Program-made: the position numbers and the translations under genes | Shown: positions 1-6,315 of the stretch, piece after piece | Layout of the letters: the number at the start of each line of letters is the position of its first letter | Position numbering within the stretch: the stretch's first letter is position 1 | Assembly: GCA_019690055.1 (NCBI GenBank) | Contig: JADGGF010000163.1 | Location: 1 to 8,751 of the forward strand | Direction: 5' to 3' | DNA length: 8,751 nucleotides | From: Micromonosporaceae bacterium | GTDB taxonomy: Bacteria > Actinomycetota > Actinomycetes > Mycobacteriales > Micromonosporaceae | Notes under the pieces: generated by a model | What the model saw: only the letters and a program-made list of their open reading frames with translations | Databases searched by the model: none | What the model was told of the DNA's origin: nothing

Positions 1-143
1 GTCCTGGCGGGAGTGGTGGGATCGGTCACCGCGGGCTCGGTCCTTTCGCTGCGCCCGAGTGTCATCGGAGAGGCCGGAGAATCGTCGTGGCGGCACGGAG
101 CCTCTTGTCCCGATTCTTCCCGAGCGCCGATGCACCGACCATG
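1..143 (+). CDS. Possible C-terminal end of an unidentified gene, cut by the window edge
   Basis: Reading from base 1 in frame 1 gives 47 codons ending at a TGA (141-143). The first part is hydrophobic and small-residue-rich (VLAGVVGSVTAGSVLSL), like the last membrane helix of an integral membrane protein, followed by a polar tail of about 30 residues. The first 27 codons have mostly G or C at the third position, as in the sure genes here; the tail loses this bias, so the last part may be a read-through extension or not coding at all. The gene would converge on cofC. I do not recognise the family, and with so little sequence this remains a weak call. Confidence 0.3.
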
Positions 144-164
144 AACTTCTGGTCAGGATCGAAT

Positions 165-241
165 CTCGGGTGAGGACTGAACTCGGGTCGGACCAACCGT
201 GGGTGCCTCGGGTCAGGAGCAACCCCGGGTCGGGTCGGCTG
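165..241. repeat. Degenerate CTCGGGT-type short repeats after the cofC stop
   Basis: CTCGGGT occurs at 165-171, 182-188 and 207-213, with related CCCGGGT at 224-230 and TCGGGTCGG at 230-238, all between the left partial gene and the cofC stop codon. Spacing is 17, 25 and 17 bp for the first four. The copies are short and imperfect, so this could be low-complexity drift. No hairpin stands out. Confidence 0.3.
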
Positions 242-937
242 TCAGCCGTCGACCGCCGGGTGGGCCGCCCGCGCGGCGTACGCCGCCGCCGTCCGGGGTC
301 CGACCCCGAGCACGAGCGCCTCGGCCAGGTCGGCGGCGGTGTCCACGTCGCGGCGCAGGCTCGGCCAGGCCCCGCTCAGGCGGATCGCCCCGCTCGCCTC
401 GTGCGCCGCCGCGGAGTCAGGGCCGAAGCAGGGCTCGAGCGCCGCGCCCGGTGGGGCCGCCAGCAGCACGGTGCCCGTGCCGGCGGCGTCGGCGACGAAG
501 GAGCGGGCGAGCATCCGTGGGCCGAGCGAGCCAGCGGCCTGCTCGGCGTGGCGCAGCGCCTCGGTGAGCTCTCCCTCACGGAGGGCCGGCAGGTCGGCGG
601 TCAGGGCCGCCACGCCCGGCTCCGTGCCCGGGATGCCGGTGCGGCGTACGTGGGCCGCCGCGTACGCGAGGGCCGGGTTGAGGCCCGCGTCCGGCACGTC
701 CGGCAGCGTCTCGGCGCCCAGCAGCGCCGCCTCCTCACCGGGCTCGGGGTCGGCGCTGATCACGACGACCCGACCGACCACCGGACTGGACAGGGCGGCG
801 GCGACGGTGTCGAGCATCATCGCCAGCACCAGTTCCTCGTGGGCCCGGCTGGGCTCGGCGCCCAAGCCGATCTGGTCGCGCAGCCGGCTCTTCGCCTCGG
901 CGAGGCGCTTGACAGGAACGATCACGGTCCAGCTCAC
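242..937 (-). CDS. cofC: CofC/FbiD, phosphoenolpyruvate (or 2-phospho-L-lactate) guanylyltransferase
   Basis: This enzyme transfers GMP from GTP to a three-carbon phospho-acid, making the activated precursor that is joined to Fo in coenzyme F420 biosynthesis. In actinobacteria (FbiD) the substrate is reported to be phosphoenolpyruvate. The 231-residue product has the usual family length and nucleotidyltransferase signatures: VPVKRLAEAKSRL at 7-19, GLNPAL at 85-90, ADLPAL at 114-119, FVADAAGTGT at 147-156, FGPDSAAAH at 171-179 and LRRDVDT at 194-200. The start is a GTG giving MSWTVIVPVK, which matches where family members normally begin. No good Shine-Dalgarno precedes it, and the nearby upstream ATG at 943-945 is out of frame and hits a stop after two codons. 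It is divergent from plsC. The other F420 genes (fbiA, fbiB, fbiC) are not in the window. The family call is sure; the exact substrate is inferred from phylum. Confidence 0.93.
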   Translation of the reverse strand: MSWTVIVPVKRLAEAKSRLRDQIGLGAEPSRAHEELVLAMMLDTVAAALSSPVVGRVVVISADPEPGEEAALLGAETLPDVPDAGLNPALAYAAAHVRRTGIPGTEPGVAALTADLPALREGELTEALRHAEQAAGSLGPRMLARSFVADAAGTGTVLLAAPPGAALEPCFGPDSAAAHEASGAIRLSGAWPSLRRDVDTAADLAEALVLGVGPRTAAAYAARAAHPAVDG

Positions 938-1129
938 CGTGCCATCTTGGCCGGTGCCGTCGGGAAAGTCGTCGCAAACGCCCGGGCCGTCCCGCGCCCG
1001 CGCCGCGTCTCACACCGCCGCCCCTCCGCCGTCCACCACCGACCTCTTCACCGACCAGGCCCACCTGCCCGGCGGTGATGGTGCGTCGCTCGCTGCGGCA
1101 GGCATGATGAGCGGCAGGTACGGGCGGCT

Positions 1130-1159
1130 TTGGTCAGGCGGTCGCCCGGCCGGTACCGT
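1130..1159 (+). promoter_or_regulatory. Candidate sigma-70-type promoter for the plsC-gpsA run
   Basis: TTGGTC (1130-1135) and TACCGT (1154-1159) are separated by 18 bp. The second fits the actinobacterial -10 pattern TANNNT. The pair lies about 40 bp before plsC in the 260-bp gap divergent from cofC. I saw no convincing matching promoter for cofC in the rest of the gap (938-1129), nor any RNA gene or strong inverted repeat there. Confidence 0.35.
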
Positions 1160-1197
1160 TCCGCGGGCGGCGTGGTCGGACATCGGAGGGAGCGCGA

Positions 1198-1995
1198 GTG
1201 GGGCGACGCATCGGCTTCTGGAAGCGGGTGGCCGTCGTGACGGTCAAGCCGGTGACGACGCTGATGACCCGGCGCGACTGGCGCGGCATGGAGAACATCC
1301 CGGCCACCGGGCCGGTCATCATCGTCGCCAACCACATGAGCCACGCGGACCCGCTGGTGCTCGCGCACTTCGTCTACGACGCGGGCCGGTGGCCGAACTT
1401 CCTGGCCAAGTCCGGGCTGTTCCGGGTACCGGTGCTCGGCTGGTTGCTGCGCGCGGTGGACCAGACCCCGGTCGAGCGCGGCACCGTCGATGCGGTGAAG
1501 GCCCTCGATGCCGCCATCGCTGCCCTGCGCGACGGCAAGTGCGTGCTGATCTATCCGGAGGGGACCACGACCAAGGAGCCCGACCTGTGGCCGATGCGGG
1601 GCAAGACCGGCGTCGCCCGGCTCTGGCTCGCGACCGGGGCGCCGGTGGTGCCGGTCGCGATGTGGGGTCCGCAGCGGATCTTTGATCCGCGCACCAGGAC
1701 GCTGCGGCTCAAGCCCCGCACCCCGGTGTCGGTGGTGGCCGGTCCGCCGCTGGACCTGTCGGCCTGGCAGGACGCCCCCGTGAACACGCGAACGCTCGCG
1801 GAGATCACCGACCACATCATGACCACGGTGCGGGACATGGTGGCGCAGTTGCGCGGGGGCACCCCGCCGCCGCTGTGGCAGCCCGGACGGCGGGACGCCC
1901 AGGCCGTGAGTGACCCGGCCATGGGTGACCAGGCCGTGAGTGACCAGGCCGTGGGGGACCGGACCGTGGGTGACCAGGGTGCGGAGGAGGCCTGA
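1198..1995 (+). CDS. plsC: PlsC-like 1-acyl-sn-glycerol-3-phosphate acyltransferase
   Basis: This membrane-associated acyltransferase of the LPLAT/PlsC family transfers an acyl chain to lysophosphatidic acid to form phosphatidic acid. In the 265-residue product the four family blocks are in order: NHMSHAD at 45-51 (the HX4D catalytic motif, H46 and D51), KSGLFRVPVLG at 71-81, YPEGTTTK at 119-126 (the acyl-acceptor phosphate motif, usually FPEGTR) and VPVAMWG at 151-157. The GTG start is set by GGAGGG at 1185-1190, seven bases upstream. The enzyme domain ends near residue 225; the last 30 residues are an acidic low-complexity tail of five-residue repeats that the family does not need. gpsA begins one base after the stop, so the two are almost surely co-translated, which fits because GpsA makes the glycerol-3-phosphate backbone. 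Acyl-acceptor specificity cannot be read from the sequence, and some relatives acylate other lysolipids. Confidence 0.9.
   Translation: MGRRIGFWKRVAVVTVKPVTTLMTRRDWRGMENIPATGPVIIVANHMSHADPLVLAHFVYDAGRWPNFLAKSGLFRVPVLGWLLRAVDQTPVERGTVDAVKALDAAIAALRDGKCVLIYPEGTTTKEPDLWPMRGKTGVARLWLATGAPVVPVAMWGPQRIFDPRTRTLRLKPRTPVSVVAGPPLDLSAWQDAPVNTRTLAEITDHIMTTVRDMVAQLRGGTPPPLWQPGRRDAQAVSDPAMGDQAVSDQAVGDRTVGDQGAEEA
1903..1977 (+). repeat. Five in-frame 15-bp tandem repeats encoding the PlsC tail
   Basis: Five consecutive 15-bp units (from 1903, 1918, 1933, 1948 and 1963) encode AVSDP, AMGDQ, AVSDQ, AVGDR and TVGDQ, residues 236-260. The consensus is A-V-G/S-D-Q. The units differ at a few bases each, and the array ends directly before GAEEA and the stop. 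Because the unit is five codons, gain or loss of copies keeps the frame and leaves the gpsA ribosome-binding site, which lies just after the array, intact. Confidence 0.85.
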
Positions 1996-1996
1996 G

Positions 1997-3013
1997 GTGG
2001 GCATTCCGGAGATCCGTCGCGTGGCGGTGATGGGGGCCGGCTCCTGGGGCACGGCCTTCGCCAAGCTCTGCGCCGACGCCGGCCGAGAGGTGATCATCTG
2101 GGCTCGCCGGGAGGAGGTCGCGGCGAACATCCGCGAGCGCCGGCGCAACCCCGACTACCTGCCCGAGGCCGTACTGCCCGAGACGGTCACCGCGACGTCG
2201 CAGCCGGAGGAGGCGCTGGACGGGGCCGACATGGTGGCCATCGCGGTGCCGTCGCAGACGCTGCGCGAGAACCTCGCCCAGTGGGGGACGACCGGGGTCA
2301 TCGGGCCGGACGCGACCGTGGTGAGCCTCATGAAGGGCATCGAGCTCGGCACGGGCAAGCGCATGACCGAGGTTATCGTCGATGTTATTCAGATCGATCC
2401 TTCTCGGGTCGCCGTGGTGACCGGACCCAACCTCGCCGGCGAGCTCGTGGACCAGCACCCCGCGGCCGCGGTCGTCGCGTGCATCGATGAGGAACGCGCG
2501 ACGTTGGTGCAGCAGGCGATCGTCACGCGCTACTTCCGGCCGTACACCAACGACGACGTGATCGGCTGCGAGCTCGGCGGCGCGGTGAAGAACGTCATTG
2601 CGCTCGCCTGCGGCATGGCCATCGGGATGGGTTTCGGGGACAACACCAAGGCGACGCTCATCACCCGGGGCCTGGCCGAGACCGCGCGCCTGGGCGTACG
2701 GCTCGGGGCCGACCCGCTCACCTTCGCCGGGCTCGCCGGGCTCGGGGACCTGGTCGGCACGTGCATGTCGCCGCTGTCGCGCAACCGCAGCTTCGGGGAG
2801 CGGCTGGGCCGCGGCGAGACCCTGGAGCAGGCCCAGGCCGCCACGCGGCAGACGGCCGAGGGGGTCAAGAGCTGCCTGTCGATCCGTGACCTGGCCCGGG
2901 ACTGCGGCGTGGAGATGCCGATCACCGAACAGGTCGAGGCGGTGTGCCACGAGAACAAGCCGGTGAAGGAGGCGATGGTGGCGCTGATGAGCCGCGACAC
3001 CAAACCGGAGTGA
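1997..3013 (+). CDS. gpsA: NAD(P)-dependent glycerol-3-phosphate dehydrogenase
   Basis: GpsA reduces dihydroxyacetone phosphate to sn-glycerol-3-phosphate, the backbone for phospholipids, in the cytoplasm. The frame stays open upstream to 1940 inside plsC, but I chose GTG 1997: it has GGAGGAGG at 1983-1990 six bases before it, lies one base after the plsC stop and gives 338 residues, the normal family length. The Rossmann dinucleotide loop is GAGSWG at 13-18, followed by AIAVPSQ at 81-87, SLMKGIE at 110-116, GPNLAGE at 143-149, and the catalytic lysine segment GGAVKNV at 194-200 (K198). GFGDNTKATLITRGLAE at 212-228 and AGLGDLVGTCMSPLSRN at 247-263 complete the C-terminal helical domain. No key residue seems missing. 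It is coupled to plsC upstream and overlaps the next gene by 4 bp. Confidence 0.95.
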   Translation: MGIPEIRRVAVMGAGSWGTAFAKLCADAGREVIIWARREEVAANIRERRRNPDYLPEAVLPETVTATSQPEEALDGADMVAIAVPSQTLRENLAQWGTTGVIGPDATVVSLMKGIELGTGKRMTEVIVDVIQIDPSRVAVVTGPNLAGELVDQHPAAAVVACIDEERATLVQQAIVTRYFRPYTNDDVIGCELGGAVKNVIALACGMAIGMGFGDNTKATLITRGLAETARLGVRLGADPLTFAGLAGLGDLVGTCMSPLSRNRSFGERLGRGETLEQAQAATRQTAEGVKSCLSIRDLARDCGVEMPITEQVEAVCHENKPVKEAMVALMSRDTKPE

Positions 3014-4182
3014 GCGGACCCGACGCTGGCGGGAGCGGGCTCGTAGCCGGGGGCCCCGAGCCGTACGGCGACGGCACCCGCGTGGTCCGCGCCGGCCTGC
3101 CGGAGCCCGAGCCGGGGCAGCCGTTTCTCCCCGGGCCGGTGCTGGCCTCCATCTTCGCGCTCGACCCCGACACCGGGCCGGTGCCCGGCCGGGACTCCTA
3201 CGGGCGCCCCGACAGCCCCACCCGGCGGCTGCTCGAGGCGGCCATCGGCGAGCTCGAAGGAGGCGAGTGCCTGACCTTCGCCACCGGGATGGCCGCCATC
3301 TCCACCCTCCTGTTCACCGTGCTGCGCCCCGGCGACACGGTGGTGCTGCCGTCGGACGGCTACTACCTCACGCGGGCGTTCGCCCAGCAGGAACTGGCTC
3401 CGCGGGGCGTGACCATCCGGCTGGCCCCGACGGCGGGGCCGTACCCGTCCTTTGCCGGCGTACGGCTCGTGCTGCTCGAGTCACCGTCCAACCCCGGGCT
3501 CGAGGTGTGCGACATCGCCCAGGTCGCCGCGGCGGCCCACGAGCACGGCACGCTCGTTGCCGTGGACAACACCACCGCCACGCCGCTCGGGCAGACTCCG
3601 CTGGCGCTGGGGGCGGACGTGGTCGTGGCCAGCGGCACTAAGGCGCTGACCGGTCACTCGGACCTGCTGCTGGGGTACGTGGCCGCCCGTGATCCCCAGC
3701 TCGTCGAGCGCATGCGGTCCTGGCGTACCGGTACGGGCGGTATCCCGGGCAACGTGGACGCCTGGCTCGCCCACCGGTCGCTCGCCACGCTGGACCTGCG
3801 GCTCGCCCGGCAGAGCGCGAACGCGGCTGCGGTGGCGGCCCTGCTCGCCGGTCACCCGGCCGTACGGTCGGTGCGCTGGCCCGGCCTGCCGACCGATCCG
3901 TCCACTGTGGTGGCCGCCCGGCAGATGCGTCGCCTCCCGGGCGTCGTCACCTTCGAGCTGGCCGGTCGCGCGGCGGTGGCCGAGTTCTTCCGGGCGTCGC
4001 GGCTGGTCACCGCGGCCACCTCGTTCGGCGGGCTGCACACCACCGGCGACCGGCGCGCGCAGTGGGGCGACGACGTCCCGGAGGGCCTGGTCCGACTCTC
4101 CTGTGGCATCGAGACCACCGCCGACCTGGTGGCCGACATCGCCCGGGCCCTCGACGCGGCCGTCCGCGTCCCCGAATCCTGA
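3010..4182 (+). CDS. Cys/Met-metabolism PLP enzyme, cystathionine gamma-lyase-like
   Basis: This is a fold-type I PLP enzyme of the Cys/Met metabolism family (cystathionine gamma-synthase/beta-lyase/gamma-lyase, methionine gamma-lyase). In the 390-residue product the landmarks are SYGRPDSPT at 63-71 (Y64 and R66 bind the neighbouring subunit's cofactor phosphate), ATGMAAI at 91-97 (phosphate loop), DNTTATP at 186-192 (D186 pairs with the pyridine nitrogen), SGTKALTGHSD at 208-218 (K211, Schiff-base lysine) and RLSCGIE at 362-368 (R362, substrate carboxylate). Near the active-site end the usual SLGG...HP...MTH stretch is replaced by SFGGLHTTGDRRAQWG (338-353), so the substrate may differ from the classical enzymes. 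GTG 3010 overlaps the gpsA stop as GTGA, indicating translational coupling; the frame is open further upstream inside gpsA, but those starts would need a long overlap. Cystathionine gamma-lyase is the usual database-style name; the reaction is unproven. Confidence 0.85.
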   Translation: MSGPDAGGSGLVAGGPEPYGDGTRVVRAGLPEPEPGQPFLPGPVLASIFALDPDTGPVPGRDSYGRPDSPTRRLLEAAIGELEGGECLTFATGMAAISTLLFTVLRPGDTVVLPSDGYYLTRAFAQQELAPRGVTIRLAPTAGPYPSFAGVRLVLLESPSNPGLEVCDIAQVAAAAHEHGTLVAVDNTTATPLGQTPLALGADVVVASGTKALTGHSDLLLGYVAARDPQLVERMRSWRTGTGGIPGNVDAWLAHRSLATLDLRLARQSANAAAVAALLAGHPAVRSVRWPGLPTDPSTVVAARQMRRLPGVVTFELAGRAAVAEFFRASRLVTAATSFGGLHTTGDRRAQWGDDVPEGLVRLSCGIETTADLVADIARALDAAVRVPES

Positions 4183-4190
4183 GCGGAACC

Positions 4191-4226
4191 GGGCGCGCGG
4201 GCGCCCCCGCGGCCGGCTCGGGCCGG
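4191..4226 (+). terminator. Two adjacent GC hairpins between the PLP gene and ddl
   Basis: GGGCGC (4191-4196) pairs with GCGCCC (4201-4206) around a four-base loop, starting nine bases after the PLP-gene stop. A second, smaller stem, CCGGC (4213-4217) with GCCGG (4222-4226), follows and abuts the putative ddl -10 element. There is no T-run, which is usual for actinobacterial terminators. This could end or attenuate transcription from the plsC operon. Such G/C-rich DNA forms hairpins easily by chance, so the call is moderate. Confidence 0.4.
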
Positions 4227-4242
4227 TAGGGTGAGCGGCGTG
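4227..4242 (+). promoter_or_regulatory. Leaderless promoter and start codon of ddl
   Basis: TAGGGT (4227-4232) fits the -10 consensus TANNNT and is followed after seven bases by GTG 4240. That is the geometry of actinobacterial leaderless transcripts, where the transcript begins at the start codon. No clear -35 is visible in the G/C hairpin region before it. The alternative reading is that AGGG serves as a Shine-Dalgarno for the same GTG. Both readings favour 4240 over the in-frame GTG at 4231, which overlaps the element. Confidence 0.5.
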
Positions 4243-5364
4243 AACACCCCACCGAGTCCGTTCGATCCTGGGCGCCGCCGGACCCGGGTCGCCGTCGTTT
4301 TCGGGGGCCGCAGCGCCGAGCACGCGATCTCGGCCGTGAGCGCGGGCAGCGTGATCAGCGCCCTCGACCCGGACGAGTTCGAGGTCGTCCCGGTCGGCAT
4401 CACCCGCGACGGTCGATGGGTCCTCACCGGGGCCGACCCGGCGACGCTGGCCATCGAGGGCGGCACCCTGCCCGAGATCACGGCCTCCTCGGGTAATGCC
4501 GTGGTGCTTCCGGCGGACCCGACCGCGAACGGTCTGGTCGTGCTCGACCCGGCGGCCGGCGGTCAGGCTCTGGGCGAGGTCGACGTCGTCTTCCCGGTGT
4601 TGCACGGCACCTATGGCGAGGACGGCACGATCCAGGGGCTGCTGGAGATGGCCGGTGTGCCGTATGTGGGCTCGGGCGTGTTCGCCTCGGCGGCCGCCAT
4701 GGACAAGGAGTTCACCAAGAAGCTCGCCGCGGCCGCGGGCATTCCGGTAGGACCCTACGTTGTGCTGCGGGCGGGCCAGCAGCTCTCCGAGGCCGACAAG
4801 GCCCGGCTCGGGCTGCCGCTGTTCGTCAAGCCCGCGCGGGCCGGGTCGTCGTTCGGCATCACGAAGGTGCGCTCGTACGACGACCTCGACGCGGCGATCG
4901 AGACGGCCCGCGCCCATGACCCGAAGGTGATCGTCGAGGCGGCGATCGTCGCCCGGGAGATCGAGTGCGGGGTGCTCGAGAGCGAGGCGGGCGGCGCCCC
5001 CGAGGCATCGGTGCTGGCCGAGGTGCGCGTCGTGTCGGGCCACGAGTTCTACGACTTCGAGGCGAAGTACCTCGACGACGCGTGTGAGTTCGACATCCCG
5101 GCCAACCTGCCGGAGCGGGTCACCCGGCGCATCCAGGAGCTCGCCTGCCGCGTCTTCGAGGCGCTCGACTGCGCCGGGCTGGCCCGGGTGGACTTCTTCG
5201 TCACGCCCGAGCTCGATATCTACTTCAACGAGATCAACACCATGCCGGGGTTCACGCCGATGTCGATGTTCCCCCGCATGTGGGCCGCCTCGGGCTTGGA
5301 GTACCCGAAGCTGGTCGCGCGCCTGATCCGCTCCGCCCTGCGCCGCGGCACCGGTTTGCACTAG
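4240..5364 (+). CDS. ddl: D-alanine--D-alanine ligase
   Basis: Ddl is the ATP-dependent ligase that joins two D-alanines for the peptidoglycan stem peptide. The 374-residue product shows the N-terminal FGGRSAEHAIS at 21-31 (E27 in the catalytic position), LHGTYGEDGTIQG at 121-133, SGVFASAAAMDK at 145-156 (catalytic-triad serine region), the ATP-grasp segment LFVKPARAGSSFGI at 194-207, YDFEAKY at 271-277, and the metal ligands in RVDFF (D318) and NEINTMPGFT at 330-339 (E331, N333). The EAKY omega-loop motif is that of D-Ala-D-Ala enzymes, unlike VanA-type D-Ala-D-Lac ligases, so ordinary vancomycin-binding precursors are expected. I placed the start at GTG 4240 because of the leaderless promoter pattern; GTG 4231 would add three residues. 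It lies 57 bp behind the PLP gene and converges on the DUF3515 gene. Confidence 0.95.
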   Translation: MNTPPSPFDPGRRRTRVAVVFGGRSAEHAISAVSAGSVISALDPDEFEVVPVGITRDGRWVLTGADPATLAIEGGTLPEITASSGNAVVLPADPTANGLVVLDPAAGGQALGEVDVVFPVLHGTYGEDGTIQGLLEMAGVPYVGSGVFASAAAMDKEFTKKLAAAAGIPVGPYVVLRAGQQLSEADKARLGLPLFVKPARAGSSFGITKVRSYDDLDAAIETARAHDPKVIVEAAIVAREIECGVLESEAGGAPEASVLAEVRVVSGHEFYDFEAKYLDDACEFDIPANLPERVTRRIQELACRVFEALDCAGLARVDFFVTPELDIYFNEINTMPGFTPMSMFPRMWAASGLEYPKLVARLIRSALRRGTGLH

Positions 5365-5394
5365 CGCTGCGGTGTCGGCCGGCCCGGGCAGCGC
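5364..5394. terminator. Bidirectional hairpin between convergent ddl and DUF3515 genes
   Basis: GCGCTGC (5364-5370) and GCAGCGC (5388-5394) form a perfect seven-pair stem with a 17-base loop, filling nearly all of the 33-bp gap between the two convergent stop codons. The loop contains the self-complementary GGCCGGCC. The position, symmetric with respect to both genes, supports a shared terminator; there is no T-tract on either strand. Confidence 0.45.
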
Positions 5395-5397
5395 GGC

Positions 5398-6003
5398 TCA
5401 GGTGGTGGTGGGGACCGGGCCGGAGCACCCGGTCGGGGCCGGGTCGCGCAGCGGAAGGTTGGTGCCGATCGCGTTCGAGAACGGCACCACGAACTGGGCG
5501 GCCCCGTCGGGCGGACCGGGGACGGTGACCGTCACGGGAACGGTCCGATCCACGGTCGTCCACACAGTCCGGTCGGCCTCGGTGACGGAGTACCAGCACA
5601 CGCCGGAGAGCGGGTAGACGAGATCGGTGTCGCCGACCGCCGGCAGCTCAGTTCCGCACTCCACGATGATCGGCGGATCGCCGTAGGCGGCGTTCTGCTC
5701 CGAGCCCGCGGTCACCGGGCGGCGGGCATGCCCGGCCGCGGTGTCGGGCAGGTCGGCGATCACCGCCTGGCACAGGCCGGCCACCTCGGGCGACAGGCTT
5801 CGCTCGGTTACGGTCACCGGGCCGGTCGCGGCGGGCTCGGGCGATGGGGCACCGAAGACGAACACGCTGATCAGCAGGACCGCGAGGGCGATCGGCAGGG
5901 CGACCAGGGTGGCGATGATCGCGGCGCGACGCCGGATCGGGTCCGACGACGAGGAGGGGGCGGTCGCGCGAGCCACGGTCACAGTCGCGGGAGCCACGGT
6001 CAC
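5398..6003 (-). CDS. DUF3515 family membrane-anchored protein
   Basis: I match this to the actinobacterial DUF3515 family (M. tuberculosis Rv2980 is the neighbour of ddlA); its function is unknown. The 201-residue product has a short Thr/Ser-rich cytoplasmic start, a basic patch RRR at 24-26, one membrane helix (about 27-51, AAIIATLVALPIALAVLLIS core) and an extracytoplasmic domain of about 150 residues with four cysteines (C78, C116, C136, C193) that could form two disulfides. Other marked segments are PIIVECG (111-117) and SGVCWYSV (133-140). There is no lipobox. I start it at GTG 6003, which overlaps the upstream RAM gene's TGA as GTGA; no Shine-Dalgarno is seen, so coupling is likely. A second GTG at 5982 lies in a duplicated 21-bp unit and would give 194 residues. 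The frame is open much further upstream through the RAM gene, but that part is not family-like. Confidence 0.82.
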   Translation of the reverse strand: MTVAPATVTVARATAPSSSSDPIRRRAAIIATLVALPIALAVLLISVFVFGAPSPEPAATGPVTVTERSLSPEVAGLCQAVIADLPDTAAGHARRPVTAGSEQNAAYGDPPIIVECGTELPAVGDTDLVYPLSGVCWYSVTEADRTVWTTVDRTVPVTVTVPGPPDGAAQFVVPFSNAIGTNLPLRDPAPTGCSGPVPTTT

Positions 6004-6005
6004 AG
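5964..6005. repeat. 21-bp duplication covering the DUF3515 start
   Basis: Units 5964-5984 and 5985-6005 are identical at 20 of 21 bases; the single difference is at 5969/5990. In the DUF3515 frame they encode TVAPAT and TVARAT-type segments at residues 2-14. Each unit carries its own GTG, and the outer one overlaps the RAM-gene stop. Confidence 0.8.
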
Positions 6006-6233
6006 GTGGACGACCGAGCAGGTCACCGTCCGGGTGATGCCGGGCACGAGCTGGACGCGGCTCACGATCATCTTGCCGAGCTCGTCGATGTTCTGCGCCT
6101 CGGCCAGGACGACGACGTCGTACGGGCCGGTGACCGCGTCCACCCGAACCACGCCCGGGATGTCGTGGATCGCCGCCGCGACGTCGCGGGCCTTCCCCAC
6201 GTCGGTCTGAATCAGGATGTACGCCTGGACCAT
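6000..6233 (-). CDS. RAM-domain (Lrp/AsnC ligand-binding) protein without a DNA-binding domain
   Basis: This 77-residue protein is a stand-alone RAM domain, the effector-binding half of Lrp/AsnC regulators, with no helix-turn-helix. Stand-alone RAM proteins form dimers and higher rings and are thought to bind amino acids or modulate full-length Lrp proteins. The sequence begins MVQAYILIQTDVGKA and contains IPGVVRVDAVTGPYDVVV (26-43) and LVPGITRTVTCSVVHL (62-77), the typical beta-alpha-beta signatures. I prefer ATG 6233, because AGGGG on the minus strand (6243-6247) sits nine bases before it and orthologues I recall start at MVQAYIL. GTG 6239 would add two residues but leaves only three bases of spacing. 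Its stop overlaps the DUF3515 start by four bases, so the pair is an operon. It is divergent from thiL. The ligand is unknown. Confidence 0.87.
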   Translation of the reverse strand: MVQAYILIQTDVGKARDVAAAIHDIPGVVRVDAVTGPYDVVVLAEAQNIDELGKMIVSRVQLVPGITRTVTCSVVHL

Positions 6234-6242
6234 GGCCACCTA

Positions 6243-6275
6243 CCCCTGCGAGCCGTTGCGCCCCCTGCGAGCCGT
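6243..6275. repeat. 14-bp direct repeat just upstream of the RAM gene
   Basis: CCCCTGCGAGCCGT occurs at 6243-6256 and again at 6262-6275 (period 19 bp). On the minus strand each copy ends in AGGGG, and the copy nearer the gene supplies the probable ribosome-binding site. The eight-base palindrome AACCGGTT (6276-6283) directly follows. The repeat could be an operator half-site pair or a simple duplication. Confidence 0.6.
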
Positions 6276-6315
6276 AACCGGTTCGCGACAGGTGCGGTGT
6301 GAGACTAGCGAACGG

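Noticed and set aside
59..1078. 339-codon + strand open frame over cofC
   Set aside because: It is antisense to cofC, is Arg/Gly-rich and shows no recognisable domain.
1817..2950. 377-codon minus-strand open frame opposite gpsA
   Set aside because: gpsA is certain on the other strand, and the frame includes the antisense of the plsC repeat with no domain.
3481..5361. 626-codon open frame on the minus strand opposite ddl and the PLP gene
   Set aside because: It is antisense to two certain genes with all motifs intact. Long stop-free antisense frames are common at this G+C content, and its product is Arg/Gly/His-rich without domains.
4240..5364. VanA-type D-Ala-D-Lac ligase (glycopeptide resistance)
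   Set aside because: The EAKY omega-loop motif is of the D-Ala-D-Ala type, and no vanH or vanX is adjacent.
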